Source: Terfezia claveryi
Taxonomy: Eukaryota > Ascomycota > Pezizomycetes > Pezizales > Pezizaceae
Direction: 5' to 3'
DNA: 64,000 nucleotides
Assembly: GCA_015179025.1 (NCBI GenBank)
Contig: WHUX01000021.1
Location: 124,001 to 188,000, forward strand
Positions 9,903 to 20,170 of the stretch are shown piece after piece (positions within the stretch are counted from its first letter, which is position 1; every line of letters starts with the position of its first letter). The translations under genes were made by a program, and so were the position numbers. The notes under the pieces were generated by a model. It was not told where the DNA came from. It saw nothing but the letters and a program-made list of their open reading frames with translations, and made no database searches.

Positions 9903-10418
9903 CTAGAGTGGGTCCAGAGCTGGGTCCGGGGCTCGAGGTAGAGCTCTCGTCTCAAAGGTCACGCTGAACCTGAAGGTGGCATGTAGATAAAAGCAAACAA
10001 CAATAGCTACGAGGCAGAAAAGACCCGAAACCAATATAACCAAAGCGGTTGTTTCAGCCCTATTTCGTAGCTGTTAGCTAATCTCACTACCAGCTTGAAT
10101 AGATGATTGGGGCCATCAAGCTTCAAAATGAGTTTCGAATATCTGGAGTCGATGTGGGTATCAGAATATAAATATATAAAGAGACACTCACATTTTTGGA
10201 TTGACGCTTAAGTAGATGATCATAGCAATGAGCCCTAAAAATAGGAGTGCTATTATAGATGGCAGTATCGGACAAGAGCGAGAAGCTGAAGGAGGCAAAG
10301 AAGTTGAAGGGGAAGAAGGAGGAGGAGAAAAAGGTGATATGTAATGGGCAGGGTATGTTGGTGGTGTTGGTAGCTGATTTCCTAATTCGATATCTTCTCT
10401 ATAAGAATACTGAGCCAT
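9903..10418 (-). CDS. Predicted two-exon gene: 127-aa protein with two membrane spans
   Basis: Exon 1 (10418-10192) starts at ATG and encodes a short acidic head, a Pro/Ser-rich stretch (residues ~17-48) and a hydrophobic span (~50-71, ILPSIIALLFLGLIAMIIYL). The frame then meets TGA, but that TGA lies inside a perfect donor, GTGAGT (10191-10186). A branch-like GCTAAC (10078-10073) and TAG (ending 10060) complete a 132-nt intron. Splicing joins codon ATG and opens exon 2 (10059-9903), which encodes a second span (VILVSGLFCLVAIVVCFYL) and a ~27-residue tail. Restored frame plus a second helix support the model. No family recognised; a small hairpin-type membrane protein is inferred. Confidence 0.55.
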
Positions 10419-11186
10419 CTTGAGAGGTATGTTCTTTAAGAAAAGAGAAAACTACAGCTTCAAAATACGAGAATAGTTGGCAATTTGTAGACTCAGGCCA
10501 GAGACCAGACCTCCGCAGTAGCAATTAATATAAAGAACCTTAATTAAGCTCTGCCCCAGCAAATTTTGTATGGGAAAATAAGAATATGTTGTAATTGTAA
10601 GATTACGAGGTTATTAAGCGGAGGAATCGTGAAAAAAAAATGTGTGTATTCAAAAGTATCGGAGCTATCTTAGGTATCGCTATAGACTTATTGCTACGGT
10701 CCTAGTGCTCTGTCTATCTCGTAGGTGCGATCCGGTCGCTTATATGTGCCCTTTCGCACCTTCACTTTCCCTTCCGAGAGTCCTTGCATAATCCCTGTTT
10801 ATCCCAGTATACCGTCACTTTCCCTTTCTGGATTCTGCCGGCGAGAGAAATTCCTACAGTAATAGGAGACTCGCTAGGACTTGGCTCCAGGGGTTTATTA
10901 CAAGTCATGGAGGCGATATATCTTCGGCCTCAATCTCCCCAATATGATTCTTTATTACATGCCATTCATCCCATAAAGCAAAATGCCTTACTTACATGTT
11001 ATCACAAGTAAAGACACATGTATGAGTAGTCTGGTTAATGTATGCTGGCAGAGAGAGGGGAAGGGGTAGAAGGGGAGGGAGAGGGGTAGAAGGGGAAGGG
11101 GGAGCAGGTAGAACAGGGAGGGGGAGGGGTAGAAGGGGGAGGGGGGGGAGTAAAAGGGGGGGGTAGAGGGAGGGAGTTTTCCCGGG
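10419..11186. other. Intergenic, with a G-rich polypurine tract at 11045-11175
   Basis: No gene seen. 11045-11175 is almost wholly purine, with repeats of GGGGTAGAAGGGG and runs of 7-8 G. This is low-complexity sequence with potential for quadruplex or triplex structure. Confidence 0.5.
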
Positions 11187-11890
11187 ATGAAATTGTCAGA
11201 AGGCTTCATCCAATTACTAATGGCTACACTCGCGACTGATTATGACCCAGAAGATTTCCCGGTTCTAGAAAATGGGATATATGAAGAGATGACACTTACC
11301 GATGGACAGGTTACTGCAGTGGCAATGGAGTACTCTTTGAAGTAGATTGCATTCGAAGGAAAGGATATCATCCAGTGAGTATCTATACCTCGACCCATGA
11401 TAATCTCTGCCTGGCTAATATCTTGAAGAGTATATCACATCCTTCCCAAACAGGTCTGCAACTGTCCGAAATACTGCCATCAATTCTATGGAATTTGCCT
11501 ACGACCGTATGCCGGGGAGATCGACTTGTGCCAACATGGACAGTCGCCCTCCACCTCATTGCACGAACCATCCTAATGGTACCTTTACCTGCTCGAGACC
11601 GCCCCATAATCATGATAAACCAGAGCTCCATGTCTATAATACTTCCGTGGTACAATACAATCTATGATCCCCAACAGGTCGGTGCTATCCCTACGGATCC
11701 TCTGTCACCCAGCGGAAGCTGGCGACTTCAACCACTATTATCAAAAGAATGGCCAATATGTCTAGTACGACCACATAAATATGTGTAGATGAATCGACTC
11801 CAGGCAGCCGAAATCTACTCAAATGCCGACAAGCTACGAGATTATGTGGGCTGGAATAGTAGGCCGTTGGACAAGTATTTATTCTAATAG
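11187..11890 (+). pseudogene. Broken unidentified gene
   Basis: A frame from ATG 11187 (MKLSEGFIQLLMATLATDYD...) is stopped by TAG at 11343. Read through, it continues IAFEGKDIIQ up to a perfect donor CA|GTGAGT (about 11371). A GCTAAT branch-like site and AACAG follow. The next exon is in phase and reads SATVRNTAINSMEFAYDRMP then CANMDSRPPPHCTNHPNG until TGA near 11666. A third piece, from ATG 11788 (MNRLQAAEIYSNADKLRDYV), is open in another frame. Coherent exon structure with a stop and shifts suggests a decayed host gene or transposon gene; no family recognised. Confidence 0.35.
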
Positions 11891-12496
11891 TATAATCACA
11901 ACCCTTTGGAAGACCCGATTGCTACTTTTAGCAATATGAGCCATCATCAATTCACAAAGTGTGATCAGAATCAGAAGCCGTTGGGGTAGAGGGAGACAGT
12001 AAAGCTATTGCCCTGCATGGTGATTACAAAGTATCCTATAGATGATACAAACCTGCTATAAAGCAGAGATGGGATTCAGCATGCTTGTGGAGAGGATAAG
12101 GAGTGGGAGTAGTTTATATTGGTAGAGTTAGAAAGGTGAGATTTAGTAAGCAAGAAAGGTTAGAGTTGTCAAAAGAGGTTGGAGTTAGTGGGTATTCTTA
12201 ATTTGCTGCATTTTAGATTCTATTCAAGTAGTAAAGTTTTACTACACACTATTTGTATTGTTATAGTTTTCTAGCGAATCCTATTATATTTATAGTGCCC
12301 TCACAGTATCCTGAGGTGTGAGCTAGAATAAACTAAAGTAGGCAATTATTCTGCCAAATTCAGTAGTACATTCCTGATTGGGTTTAACCAAAGCCAATTG
12401 TACTAGCACTAGCCTCGAAAAGAGCAAATGCGAAAACTAAAAGAGGTTTTCAATGAGAAATACGATCGGCAGGAAAACGCCGACGATAAAGGAGTA
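11891..12496. other. No recognisable gene
   Basis: AT-rich sequence. One short frame (about 12410-12500, EVFNEKYDRQENADDKGVLG) runs into the MITE at 12497 and may be a relic cut by that insertion. Confidence 0.35.
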
Positions 12497-12879
12497 CTTG
12501 GGTGTAAGGGTAATCTGGTGAAGTACTAAACTAGTGTGGCTTGGCCTTGGCATGAGAAAGTTATCCGTTACTATACAAAATTTGTGTGTAGAAAAAAGTC
12601 TGGCGAACTATCCTAGTTACCTATATCTATATACATCAATCTGCACCACCAATTACATAACAGCAGTACAAATCAGGCCCCGCAAGCGATCTCCAGTTAT
12701 TCCTTCTGAGCAGCGTCTGCCAACATTTCTGTATCCGACAGCGAGAGATTATCCGACAGTGTAGAGTTGTTAGAATGAGAGAGCAGAGTGTGGGAAATAA
12801 CTACTTGAAATATTTAACCATGTCCTTGACAAGACCCTGGTCACTTTAGTGCTTCGCTAGATATACCCTTACACCCAAG
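12497..12879. mobile_element. Tc1/mariner-like MITE, 383 bp
   Basis: The perfect inverted repeat GTACTTGGGTGTAAGGGTA lies at 12494-12512 and inverted at 12864-12882. Taking the shared TA (12495-12496 and 12880-12881) as target duplication, the element starts CTTGGGTGTAAGGG. The interior has no transposase. Confidence 0.7.
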
Positions 12880-12979
12880 TACAATAACTGTACAGTTTCT
12901 CCTATTTCCTATTAATTTGTATACTGAATTCTAGGCTTATTAGCATAGTGATTCAGGCTTATTTTTACAGTAAAGGAAA

Positions 12980-13354
12980 GTTTAGTAGAATCCAGTGCTC
13001 CTCTTCACAATTACTAACCTCTTTAACACTGCATCCAGACAATCCAATGCAATTCCAATAGTTTGTACCTTCTGATTACTTATTTGTCCCTGATTACCTG
13101 GTAGACATAGCCTTCGTAGGAGTGGACTTTACAGCAGGCTTCACAGGTGTAAGCTTTATGGCTACAGGTAGACTTTCTCTTCATGGTACATTTTGCGGCT
13201 GCACTAAAACTGGCCTCTCTGCCGATGGATCAATATTTGCTTCGCTTCACCTCTTCAGGCAGAGTGAGTATTACTGACGTATATGTTGAGCTATTTGTGT
13301 ATTTGTGTCTTTATTGTTTATGTCGTTGTGTATGTCTTAGTGCTTAGCTGTAGT
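12980..13354. other. No recognisable gene; probable decayed repeat
   Basis: Short minus-strand peptides are visible in several frames downstream of the copia relic, consistent with further decayed retroelement sequence, but no motif can be named. Confidence 0.3.
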
Positions 13355-13640
13355 TTACAGAGTGATGTATTCAGCTTCAACTGTAGAAGTGGATACATAT
13401 TATTGTTTAACAGCATGCTAGTAGATAGTGTTCCGTGCTAACTGGAAAATATAGCCCATTGTAGACTTACGAGTTAATCGGTCTCCTGTAAATCTACATC
13501 TGAGTAACCGGCCAAAGCAATGTCTGAACTTGAACAATTGCCAGTATATGTGAGCTTTAGATGTAAGTACTTTTAAACCTAATAAATAACTAAGGTAAAT
13601 ATTCAACCAGACTAGTAAATATTTGGATATTCTCATACAT
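13355..13640 (-). pseudogene. Ty1/copia RNase H relic
   Basis: The minus-strand frame 13636-13418 includes FTGDRLTRKSTMGYIFQLA, matching the copia RNase H signature 'DADWAGD..TRKSTSGYVF.L'. About 30 nt further on, STSTVEAEYITL matches the 'STTEAEYIAL' motif that ends the domain. The two blocks are in order and spaced as in copia pol, but a stop and lost sequence separate them. No LTRs were found nearby. Confidence 0.65.
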
Positions 13641-13819
13641 GGCTTGTATTTACTTCATCACTCAGTGCTCGAAGCTCCCATGCATGTTAACTTTTGTACC
13701 ATGAACCTCAAATATTCATGCTCCATGTGCTGCTTTGTGCAATAGAGTGACCCTTCTCATCAAACTGCACTGGAACCACCATAATTTCATATGCTCTCCT
13801 CCCTAATAACGGATCATAT

Positions 13820-14146
13820 GGGAAGGCGACGCTTCTGTCAACGATCTTTGTTTTGCCCCTTCTGAATAGTTGTCGTGTCCTCAAAATTGAATACTATATC
13901 ATTACTATCCAGGCCCTGAGAGATAGGTGCACCGATGCCAGGATAGAACTTTCCCAACTGAATGTGGCAGCCAGGCCTGTTATCCCATGTTGAATAAAAC
14001 TCATGCGGCAAGGAGACAAGGGCCTACCGGTAAAGATCATGAGGAATGAGGCCTGAAGGGTCGCCAGAGCCGAAGACGAACTCAGGATCGAGAATACAGT
14101 ATTGTTGTAAGAGAACTCAAGCCATGATGAGTTCAGACCAGTTGTC
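13820..14146 (-). pseudogene. Decayed ORF with a Ty3/gypsy integrase-like start
   Basis: On the minus strand DNWSELIMA (14146-14120) is followed, one frame over, by EFSYNNTVF, together resembling the gypsy integrase segment 'DNW..LL..AEFAYNNS'. Downstream another frame reads HEFYSTWDNRPGCHIQLGKF...SNDIVFNFED with single stops, which I cannot place in integrase. Possibly two fused relics. Confidence 0.35.
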
Positions 14147-14555
14147 TTACTGGTAGTTGCAGTATGTACAAAGATACTGTTTGATTATTACATTAATTCG
14201 CTCAGTCTGGTATAAGGAATAGTTGTTTTTCTCCTTACAATAGTCTTATTTAAATGTTGGAATCCCTTTGGCTATTTTTAGGATTTTCTTTATTAGATGT
14301 TTAGGACACATTATACCTGTTCAGGTATTTCCCTTGGTTGGATTAGTATATGGATTACTCATGTATTAGTGTTGTCTTTCTTTAGCACGTTAACTTATCT
14401 CCTTCCCTTATCTCTGACTCATTTCTGACATGTCTTGTGTGGTCAGCAAGCTAACTACTTACTCTTGTTCCAGTTGCCTATCTTGTCCGGCAACTGATGT
14501 CATGTCTTATTTCTTTCTTCTATTCTCTGCCTCGTTTCTATTACATTCTCTGGTG

Positions 14556-15651
14556 TCATCTATGATACAGAACGTATCGGAGGCTTTCTTTTTTTACAGG
14601 GCTGGTTGTTGGTTCTTGTCCGTTGGTACCTCCGCCACCTTCCAAATTGAGAGTCGTTGAGGTGCTCAAACTGGTAACTGGAGACTTATCAAAATTTCCT
14701 GGGAGTTGTCCGGTTGATGCCAAACCGTCAGAATGAAGGCTTGAATGCGAACTAGGGGACTCATTAGGTCCTTCGGCATTATTAGACTCTTGCCTATGGA
14801 CCTTAAAACCAGGACAATGAATCACAGAGCGAGAGCTGCCACTCGCGGTTTTTACCTCACCACCACTCTCCGAAGGTATCGTATCGCCAATATGCTGTAG
14901 ACTAGATCCCCAAATTCCCTTAAGGCTTAAGCTGTCTTGGACCGGCTGCCCCGTCCAAACTCCTAGGGGCCTTCGGGTCACTATCAGGAGAATCATTCAA
15001 AAGAGAAGGTATGTCCATTTTAAAGGTAGCTTTACTAGGACGGAAGCTACCTATACATACAGGCTTCGAAGACGATAATGTCTCTTGTGGTGATTCCGGA
15101 TGGATGGGGCTCCTATCTCCTGCCGCCCATGCCCGTAGTCTATGGCCTTGCCTAGCTGAAGATGACAGCGCGGAAGGTTCACCATTTCTATATGCATATA
15201 GAGATAATTCTGGGCTTGCAGCTGAAGGGGCGTCGAAACACCTGCCCCTATCTGACATTCCATTCTCTGTATCACCCTCTGCACATTGTTTTGATAGTGG
15301 TGAGGCAAGGGGAAATTGGCCAATGAATGGGCCTCGAGGATTGGTTGCCCCTTGTGCATTGGGAGGTGGCTGTGGGCGTTTAAGATCACTATTGGGCACT
15401 TGAGAAGCACAGACCGGTTCTGAAGTTACATCTCTTGATTTGTTATTTTTTCTGCGTGCCATCAGGGCTGCAAGCCTAGGTTTCCCCTCCAAGTAATCAT
15501 CGCCACTGAGTACCCGGGGAGTTGCAAGCGTCAAACCCCTCTGTGGCGCATGAATTCCTGCCTTGTTTGCGACTTGGTCTTGGAAGCCAATGGGAGGCTG
15601 CCATGTCTCATGAACGTTGCAAGTCGTCCCGATAGTTAGAAGTTCCGACAT
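14556..15651 (-). CDS. Hypothetical disordered protein (frameshifted or spliced)
   Basis: A 243-codon frame starts at ATG 15651 (MSELLTIGTTCNVHETWQPP) and stops at 14920. The next frame, open to 14556, continues the same compositional style (Ser/Gly/Pro-rich, few hydrophobic blocks). Their overlap at 14920-14996 suggests one gene with either a short intron or a frameshift, but no consensus donor is visible there. An internal ATG in good context starts MDIPSLLNDSPDSD, a phrase common at the start of fungal regulatory proteins, so the true start may be at about 15021. No DNA-binding domain is visible. Coding status uncertain. Confidence 0.35.
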
Positions 15652-15691
15652 CTGGCCATTGCCTGGGCTTCAGTCGAGCGGTCCACCTATA

Positions 15692-15898
15692 TTAACGGAG
15701 ATTCAGAAAAGATGTCGATATAACCTGTGGTGTGTCAGGACCTTGCCAATATAGATCTTCTGTTTTGCTGAATATCTTACCCCAGTAGTCCCCTCCTATT
15801 AGATCAATGCTTCTATATTGAGGATATACGTTTATGTAGCGGGGAAGTACACCCATTATATACTCGATCAAAGTAGGCACTTTGATTATGCCCAACAT
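15692..15898 (-). CDS. Hypothetical small ORF, possible first exon
   Basis: ATG 15898 opens MLGIIKVPTLIEYIMGVLPR and runs 68 codons. A donor-like GTAAGA after GGDYWG, a branch-like CTGAC and a CACAG acceptor about 60 nt on define a plausible intron. Splicing gives ...GGDYWGYIDIFSESPLI and stops. It lies just upstream of the 15651 frame on the same strand and might be an earlier exon of that gene or a separate relic. No family recognised. Confidence 0.3.
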   Translation of the reverse strand: MLGIIKVPTLIEYIMGVLPRYINVYPQYRSIDLIGGDYWGKIFSKTEDLYWQGPDTPQVISTSFLNLR

Positions 15899-16214
15899 TC
15901 TCTAGAGATCAAAATTATTTACTTCCTCCCATAAGTAATTCCGTTGACGCTATATCGTACGAATAAGCATCACGCTAACCCACTCAAGCCCCAATTGAAG
16001 CAATTAAGTTTAGAATTACTGAGATGCAAGCGAGTTAAGCAAGCTGGCGAGACCTTACTCTGGTTGCGCGAGACCCTGTAGGCCTTGGAATCACACAGTG
16101 TCATCTGTCAACACTCTAGGTCTTCGGACATGGGCCGTGGAAAGGCAGCCGGAAAGGGACTAGAAACCCTCGAGCAGCAGTCAGCCAGTTCTGGCTGGGC
16201 TCGATAGGACGTTT
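15899..16214. other. Intergenic, no gene seen
   Basis: No recognisable features. Confidence 0.4.
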
Positions 16215-16345
16215 TAACGGGGTCAGTCTCAGCGAGACTCATGCTCCAGTCTTCCAAAAGTGGCAACTCGTGGAGTTATTCTCTTGTGGTAGTCTTAACT
16301 GTTACGCTTATCTTCGAGTCCTGTTGGGGACCCTAGATAGTCGAA
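16215..16345 (+). repeat. tRNA-derived SINE-like unit
   Basis: GTCAGTCTCAGCGAGACTCATGCTCCA leads into TGGCAACTCGTGG (A-box-like) and TCTTCGAGTCCTG (B-box-like) followed by TTGGGGACC. The same order occurs on the minus strand at 4590-4870 with scattered substitutions. A dispersed pol III-type repeat is inferred; no A tail is evident. Confidence 0.45.
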
Positions 16346-16659
16346 TGGCTGTAGTTGGGTCGAAATTCAACTGGAATAAGTAAGGGCAGAGAAAGCAACT
16401 CGCCAGAAGGGGATATAAGTAACATAGTCCACTATGAAGTGAGCGAGGATTTAGCGAAGAGACTTAAGGTGCAAAGGGCGCATTTCATCTGCAATAGGTA
16501 CGAAAGTACTATAACTGGTCACTCTGCACCATGATCATTGGGAAAAAGAGCTACGTTTCCAGACGTTTACCTCTCTCCTTCGGGATGATTTTGCAATGAA
16601 TACCGGGTCGGGAGCTGGGGACACATAGTTATGGAGGCATGTTACATCAATCTCCTTGT

Positions 16660-16800
16660 CGTTTATTGTGTATTTAGCTTGCGTCGGCCTGGCAGATTAA
16701 CTTGCCTCGCCCTGAATCCACCCGGGATTCCGGGTGGCTCGTCATGGTCCTACGTTGGGACCCCATACGAGTACTGAGTATTTAAAGGAAAAAAAAAAAA
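16660..16800 (+). mobile_element. LINE 3' end, copy E
   Basis: Family 3' UTR GGCAGATTAACTTGCC, CCACCCGGGATTCCGGGTGG, then the terminal hairpin with outer stem CTCGT (16738-16742) / ACGAG (16767-16771) and inner GGTCC/GGACC, GTACTGAGTATTT and an A tail. No coding sequence. A further tail fragment with TATGAGTAATGAATATTT and A-rich end lies at 16855-16890. Confidence 0.8.
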
Positions 16801-16874
16801 GAATAATAATTTCGCGACAGAAACAAAGAGTCTTGGCACGAGCATAGTCGGGTCCGCATATGAGTAATGAATAT

Positions 16875-17179
16875 TTAAAAATAAAAATAAGAATCCAGAC
16901 CCCATTCTAGTACCTCTTGGAATGAGAGGTCGTCACTAACAGAGAATAGACAGATGAATGGCTGATATGAGTGTTCTGTCCTGCCCGGGAATGGGCCGAT
17001 TCGTCGAATGGGGTAGGACATCCTGCCGAGGAATGGGTATTCCTGCGTGCGCTGTCCTCCTTGCAACCAGACTACTGTCCTCCCAAGAATTGTCCCAATA
17101 CAAGTATGGTGGTCAGTTAAGGTAGACTCACCGGTGGCTATGCGTATACAGCCCAGTTAAGATATTTTTTTAATATCAT
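16875..17179. other. No recognisable gene
   Basis: Short ORF only (16875-17066, minus); two similar GAATGGG.. blocks near 16988 and 17027. Nothing assignable. Confidence 0.35.
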
Positions 17180-18430
17180 TTTTTTGAACTTAGTACTCAT
17201 GCGCGCAACCTTAGGGATCGTATAACGAGCCACTTCAATGCCGCAATCAGCCATCTGAAGCCACGGCGAATAGCTGGCAAGAACAACCAGATAAATGGTA
17301 AGGAGTTGTTTTGGCCTCGCATCATGGAACCCATCATGGAACCCATGCAAAAGGTAAACCTGAGGAGATAGCCACGACCATCTCCCCCTCATGCTCTTGT
17401 CCCTCTTCTTTCCTCCGGAGCTACTGATCATGTTCGCCCACAAGAGGGACTCCGTGTTGTCATTAACGGACGAGCCGATGACCCGCGGGCCTGACTGAGC
17501 TGGATCCAATCCAAAGACCCGATAAAAGCGAGAAAAAGATGAACTATGAACTAAATGGAAACGAACTGGACAAAGGGAAATCATGATGAGCTCGCTGTGA
17601 GCCCCTGTTGAACTAAAAATTGACCAATCTCCGAGAAATCAAACGAACTTTTGGGACAATAAATTGAAGAAGGCCTCCGTGGCCTCGAAGGTCTCCTCTC
17701 CTTCCTTTCTCCACTCCGGTTTGTCCAGCTCTTCCCAGCTACACTTTCCCCCTAGAAGGGCCCTCCTGGGGCGGCTAAAGGTGGGGCAGTGGAAGACAAT
17801 ATGTTCTCCCGTCTCTGAGGGGTGTCCGCATGAGCACTCTGCCGACTCTGCTTTGCCGATATGATGGAGCCAGCTCTTCTGAGGGCCCCTGTTCGTGCGC
17901 ATCTGCGTGTACACGTGTACGCTGACAAGGCACGTCGGTTCCATTCTACTCTCCTGATCCCCATGACCTGCCTCCGTTCTCGCCTCCTTTCGTCTCGCCT
18001 TGGAAGACATCCGGATTCCCCCTTCTGTTACTGTGCGGACCTTGCCCGTGAACGCGCCTAGATGGAAATGGAAGCTGGCAGCCAGATCCGCCTTCTCATT
18101 CCCCTCGATTCCTATATGGCCCCTGACCCATGAGATCCTAAGGCCTGCCGACTAGGAGTGTTTTGATGTTTTTCTCGATGCTGGACCTGGGGGGTGCACC
18201 TGAACTCATATTCTTGACCGACTGGACAGCTGCCTGAGAGTCTGATAAAATGGCAATCAGACCTGACCTGGGACACCGGCTGGATATATCAGATTTTCCG
18301 ATACACTCGAAACCACGACACATGGGTTCAAGGGTCGGAGGAACTGGCCAGTGGAGGCCTGACATACCTAGTGATGGACCGCTGCCAACGAGGGCATGGA
18401 AAATTTGGGATCCTGAGCGTGGAGGACCCA
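17180..18430 (-). mobile_element. 5'-truncated LINE copy F with RNase H region
   Basis: This is the longest LINE copy here. On the minus strand, 18430-18160 carries ILSDSQAAVQSVKNMSSGAP (the RNase H TDSQ motif). About 18150-18070 has WVRGHIGIEGNEKAD. 18010-17639 encodes the C-terminal tail with CSCGHPSETGEH..FHCP and SWEELDKPEW before its stop. The 3' UTR (17600-17190) has CAGTCAGGC and TTAATGACAACACGG, then a terminal hairpin (CTCGT with ATGAG, + strand 17225-17229 and 17196-17200) and a short A tail (T run 17180-17186). Frame breaks make it non-functional. Tad1-type clade inferred from RNase H placed before this Cys/His tail. Confidence 0.8.
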
Positions 18431-18846
18431 TTCCGTGCGTGCGAGAGGATTCAGAATTCTACTCACGTAATTTAATGCACCTGGATCGGAGTTGGGAAAA
18501 TGCGGGCAATGAAGGCCTCCTAGTCTTGCCTCGTGTTGACTATCCATAAATTTAGGAGAGATAGGTATCTTCGGACCTAGGATGGTGTGAGAGTATGTTA
18601 GAGGCCCACGACAGTAGAGGAGCAGCTATCGTTGGTGGTTGGCTTTTGTCATTTTTGTGCTCTCTGTGTTTTGTTTTACATACCTAATGGGGATGGGGTG
18701 TAGAACGTAGAATGGCCCAGTTCTTGGAATAATCTGGTAAGTTTGCACTCGAGGATCCATTCTCTCCTCATGGGTGAAAATAACCTGATTATAAGTAGAG
18801 AGTCACGAAATAAAAAATTTATATATCGGCACAAATGGTGTTGGAC
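18431..18846. other. No recognisable gene
   Basis: No repeat or gene recognised. Confidence 0.35.
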
Positions 18847-18941
18847 TTCAATCCGCCCGGGCTTCCGGGCGGCTCACCATGGCCTCTCGTCGGGGCCGCA
18901 TGTGAGTAATGAGTATTATGGAAAAAAAAAAAAAAAAAAAA
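18847..18941 (+). mobile_element. LINE 3' end, copy G
   Basis: CCGCCCGGGCTTCCGGGCGG (upstream hairpin) and terminal hairpin CTCAC (18873-18877) / GTGAG (18902-18906) with inner GGCCTC/GGGGCC, then GTAATGAGTATT and an A20 tail ending at 18941. Both stems differ from the other copies yet stay paired. Confidence 0.8.
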
Positions 18942-20170
18942 GCTTACCCTGAGCTCGGTCTACCAGAGTGTGGCTAGGGTGTGGCTAGGTACCTAATAGG
19001 CGTGCTTGGATGGCTTAAGTGCATATGGAAGCTGCTTATTCAGGGAATTCTATCGAGGCGTTATACAGCAGCCATAACTTCTTGTCCCCAGAGAAGTTGG
19101 TGAGATGGGTTTAATCCGACGCCAAAAGGACCGGGACCACTGTACACCCGACGGGAACTTGCTTCTGGAAGACGTAAGCAAGCAGCCATAGTAGGGTAAT
19201 TTAATTAGGGTGCATACCTATTGATCCCACCACCATGATCCTGTATTCAGCTCGGAATATATTCTCTTATTATCCGAGTTGAACAACTTTACCGGTTCCC
19301 AGAGCATATGTTTCACATAGGCTTGCTGCCGCAATAGATATTTGATACAATCTATTATGTTGCGATAGTAGAAATCGGCCTTGGGATGCTCCACATATTG
19401 AACCGATCCTGTTGCCCACTATGCGAACGACTAGAGGCTTGGCATGAGACTAAGTACACCACATCATTCGTACATACACCGGCTCTCGTTTGACCACAAT
19501 GCACCAACATCAAGGCTCACGCAAACTATTCTTATATAGACACCACTCTGTGTGTCCCACTCCTTGAAGATATCTCTCCACATGGGATTTGCCATGCCGT
19601 CCCATACTCCACCTGCCCCGGCTTCTATGTACGTCGAAAGCACTCGCAAATATGGTGAGAGATACAAAGCTCACTATACTTAGCACCCGAATCAATTGTC
19701 TATCAAGACTCCACCTATAGCCATAGAACCTCCTATGTTCTCGTCTCTGGCCTCATCCTAGCAAGCAATCACCCCTCCGAACCTGCGTGATCAGCTCCAG
19801 GCACCACGTGGGTAGGTTGAAATCAGAGAACCAGGGGGGGCTGGTTAGCTGCCATGCGTGTCGACATTCGGAAAGCTTTATACTTGTTAGGTTTTGAAGT
19901 GACCGAACGGGAAATTGACCGATGAACACAAAGAAACCCAGTGAATGTGGAAGGAATATACATCAAGGGAGGCTCCACACCAAGGGCCAATTGTAGATGG
20001 GGAGTTGAAGAGTTCTGGAGGGAGTTGTCAAGAAAGGCAGAGGAAGTAGCCTGTAGGTAAGGGAAGAGGTTACAAGAGCCTTTTTTTTTTTGGGGGGGGG
20101 CAATTGAAAACTCGTATTGATACTATCTAGTATGTGGCGAGGGCACACATTCAGGGTGGAGGCCCGGGTT
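18942..20170. other. Intergenic, no gene seen
   Basis: Only short, mutually overlapping ORFs (19464-19695, 19963-20148). No domain, splice-consistent model or shared repeat recognised. Confidence 0.4.

Noticed and set aside
15011..15403. 130-codon plus-strand ORF
   Set aside because: Antisense to the longer minus-strand frame 14920-15651 with no independent support.
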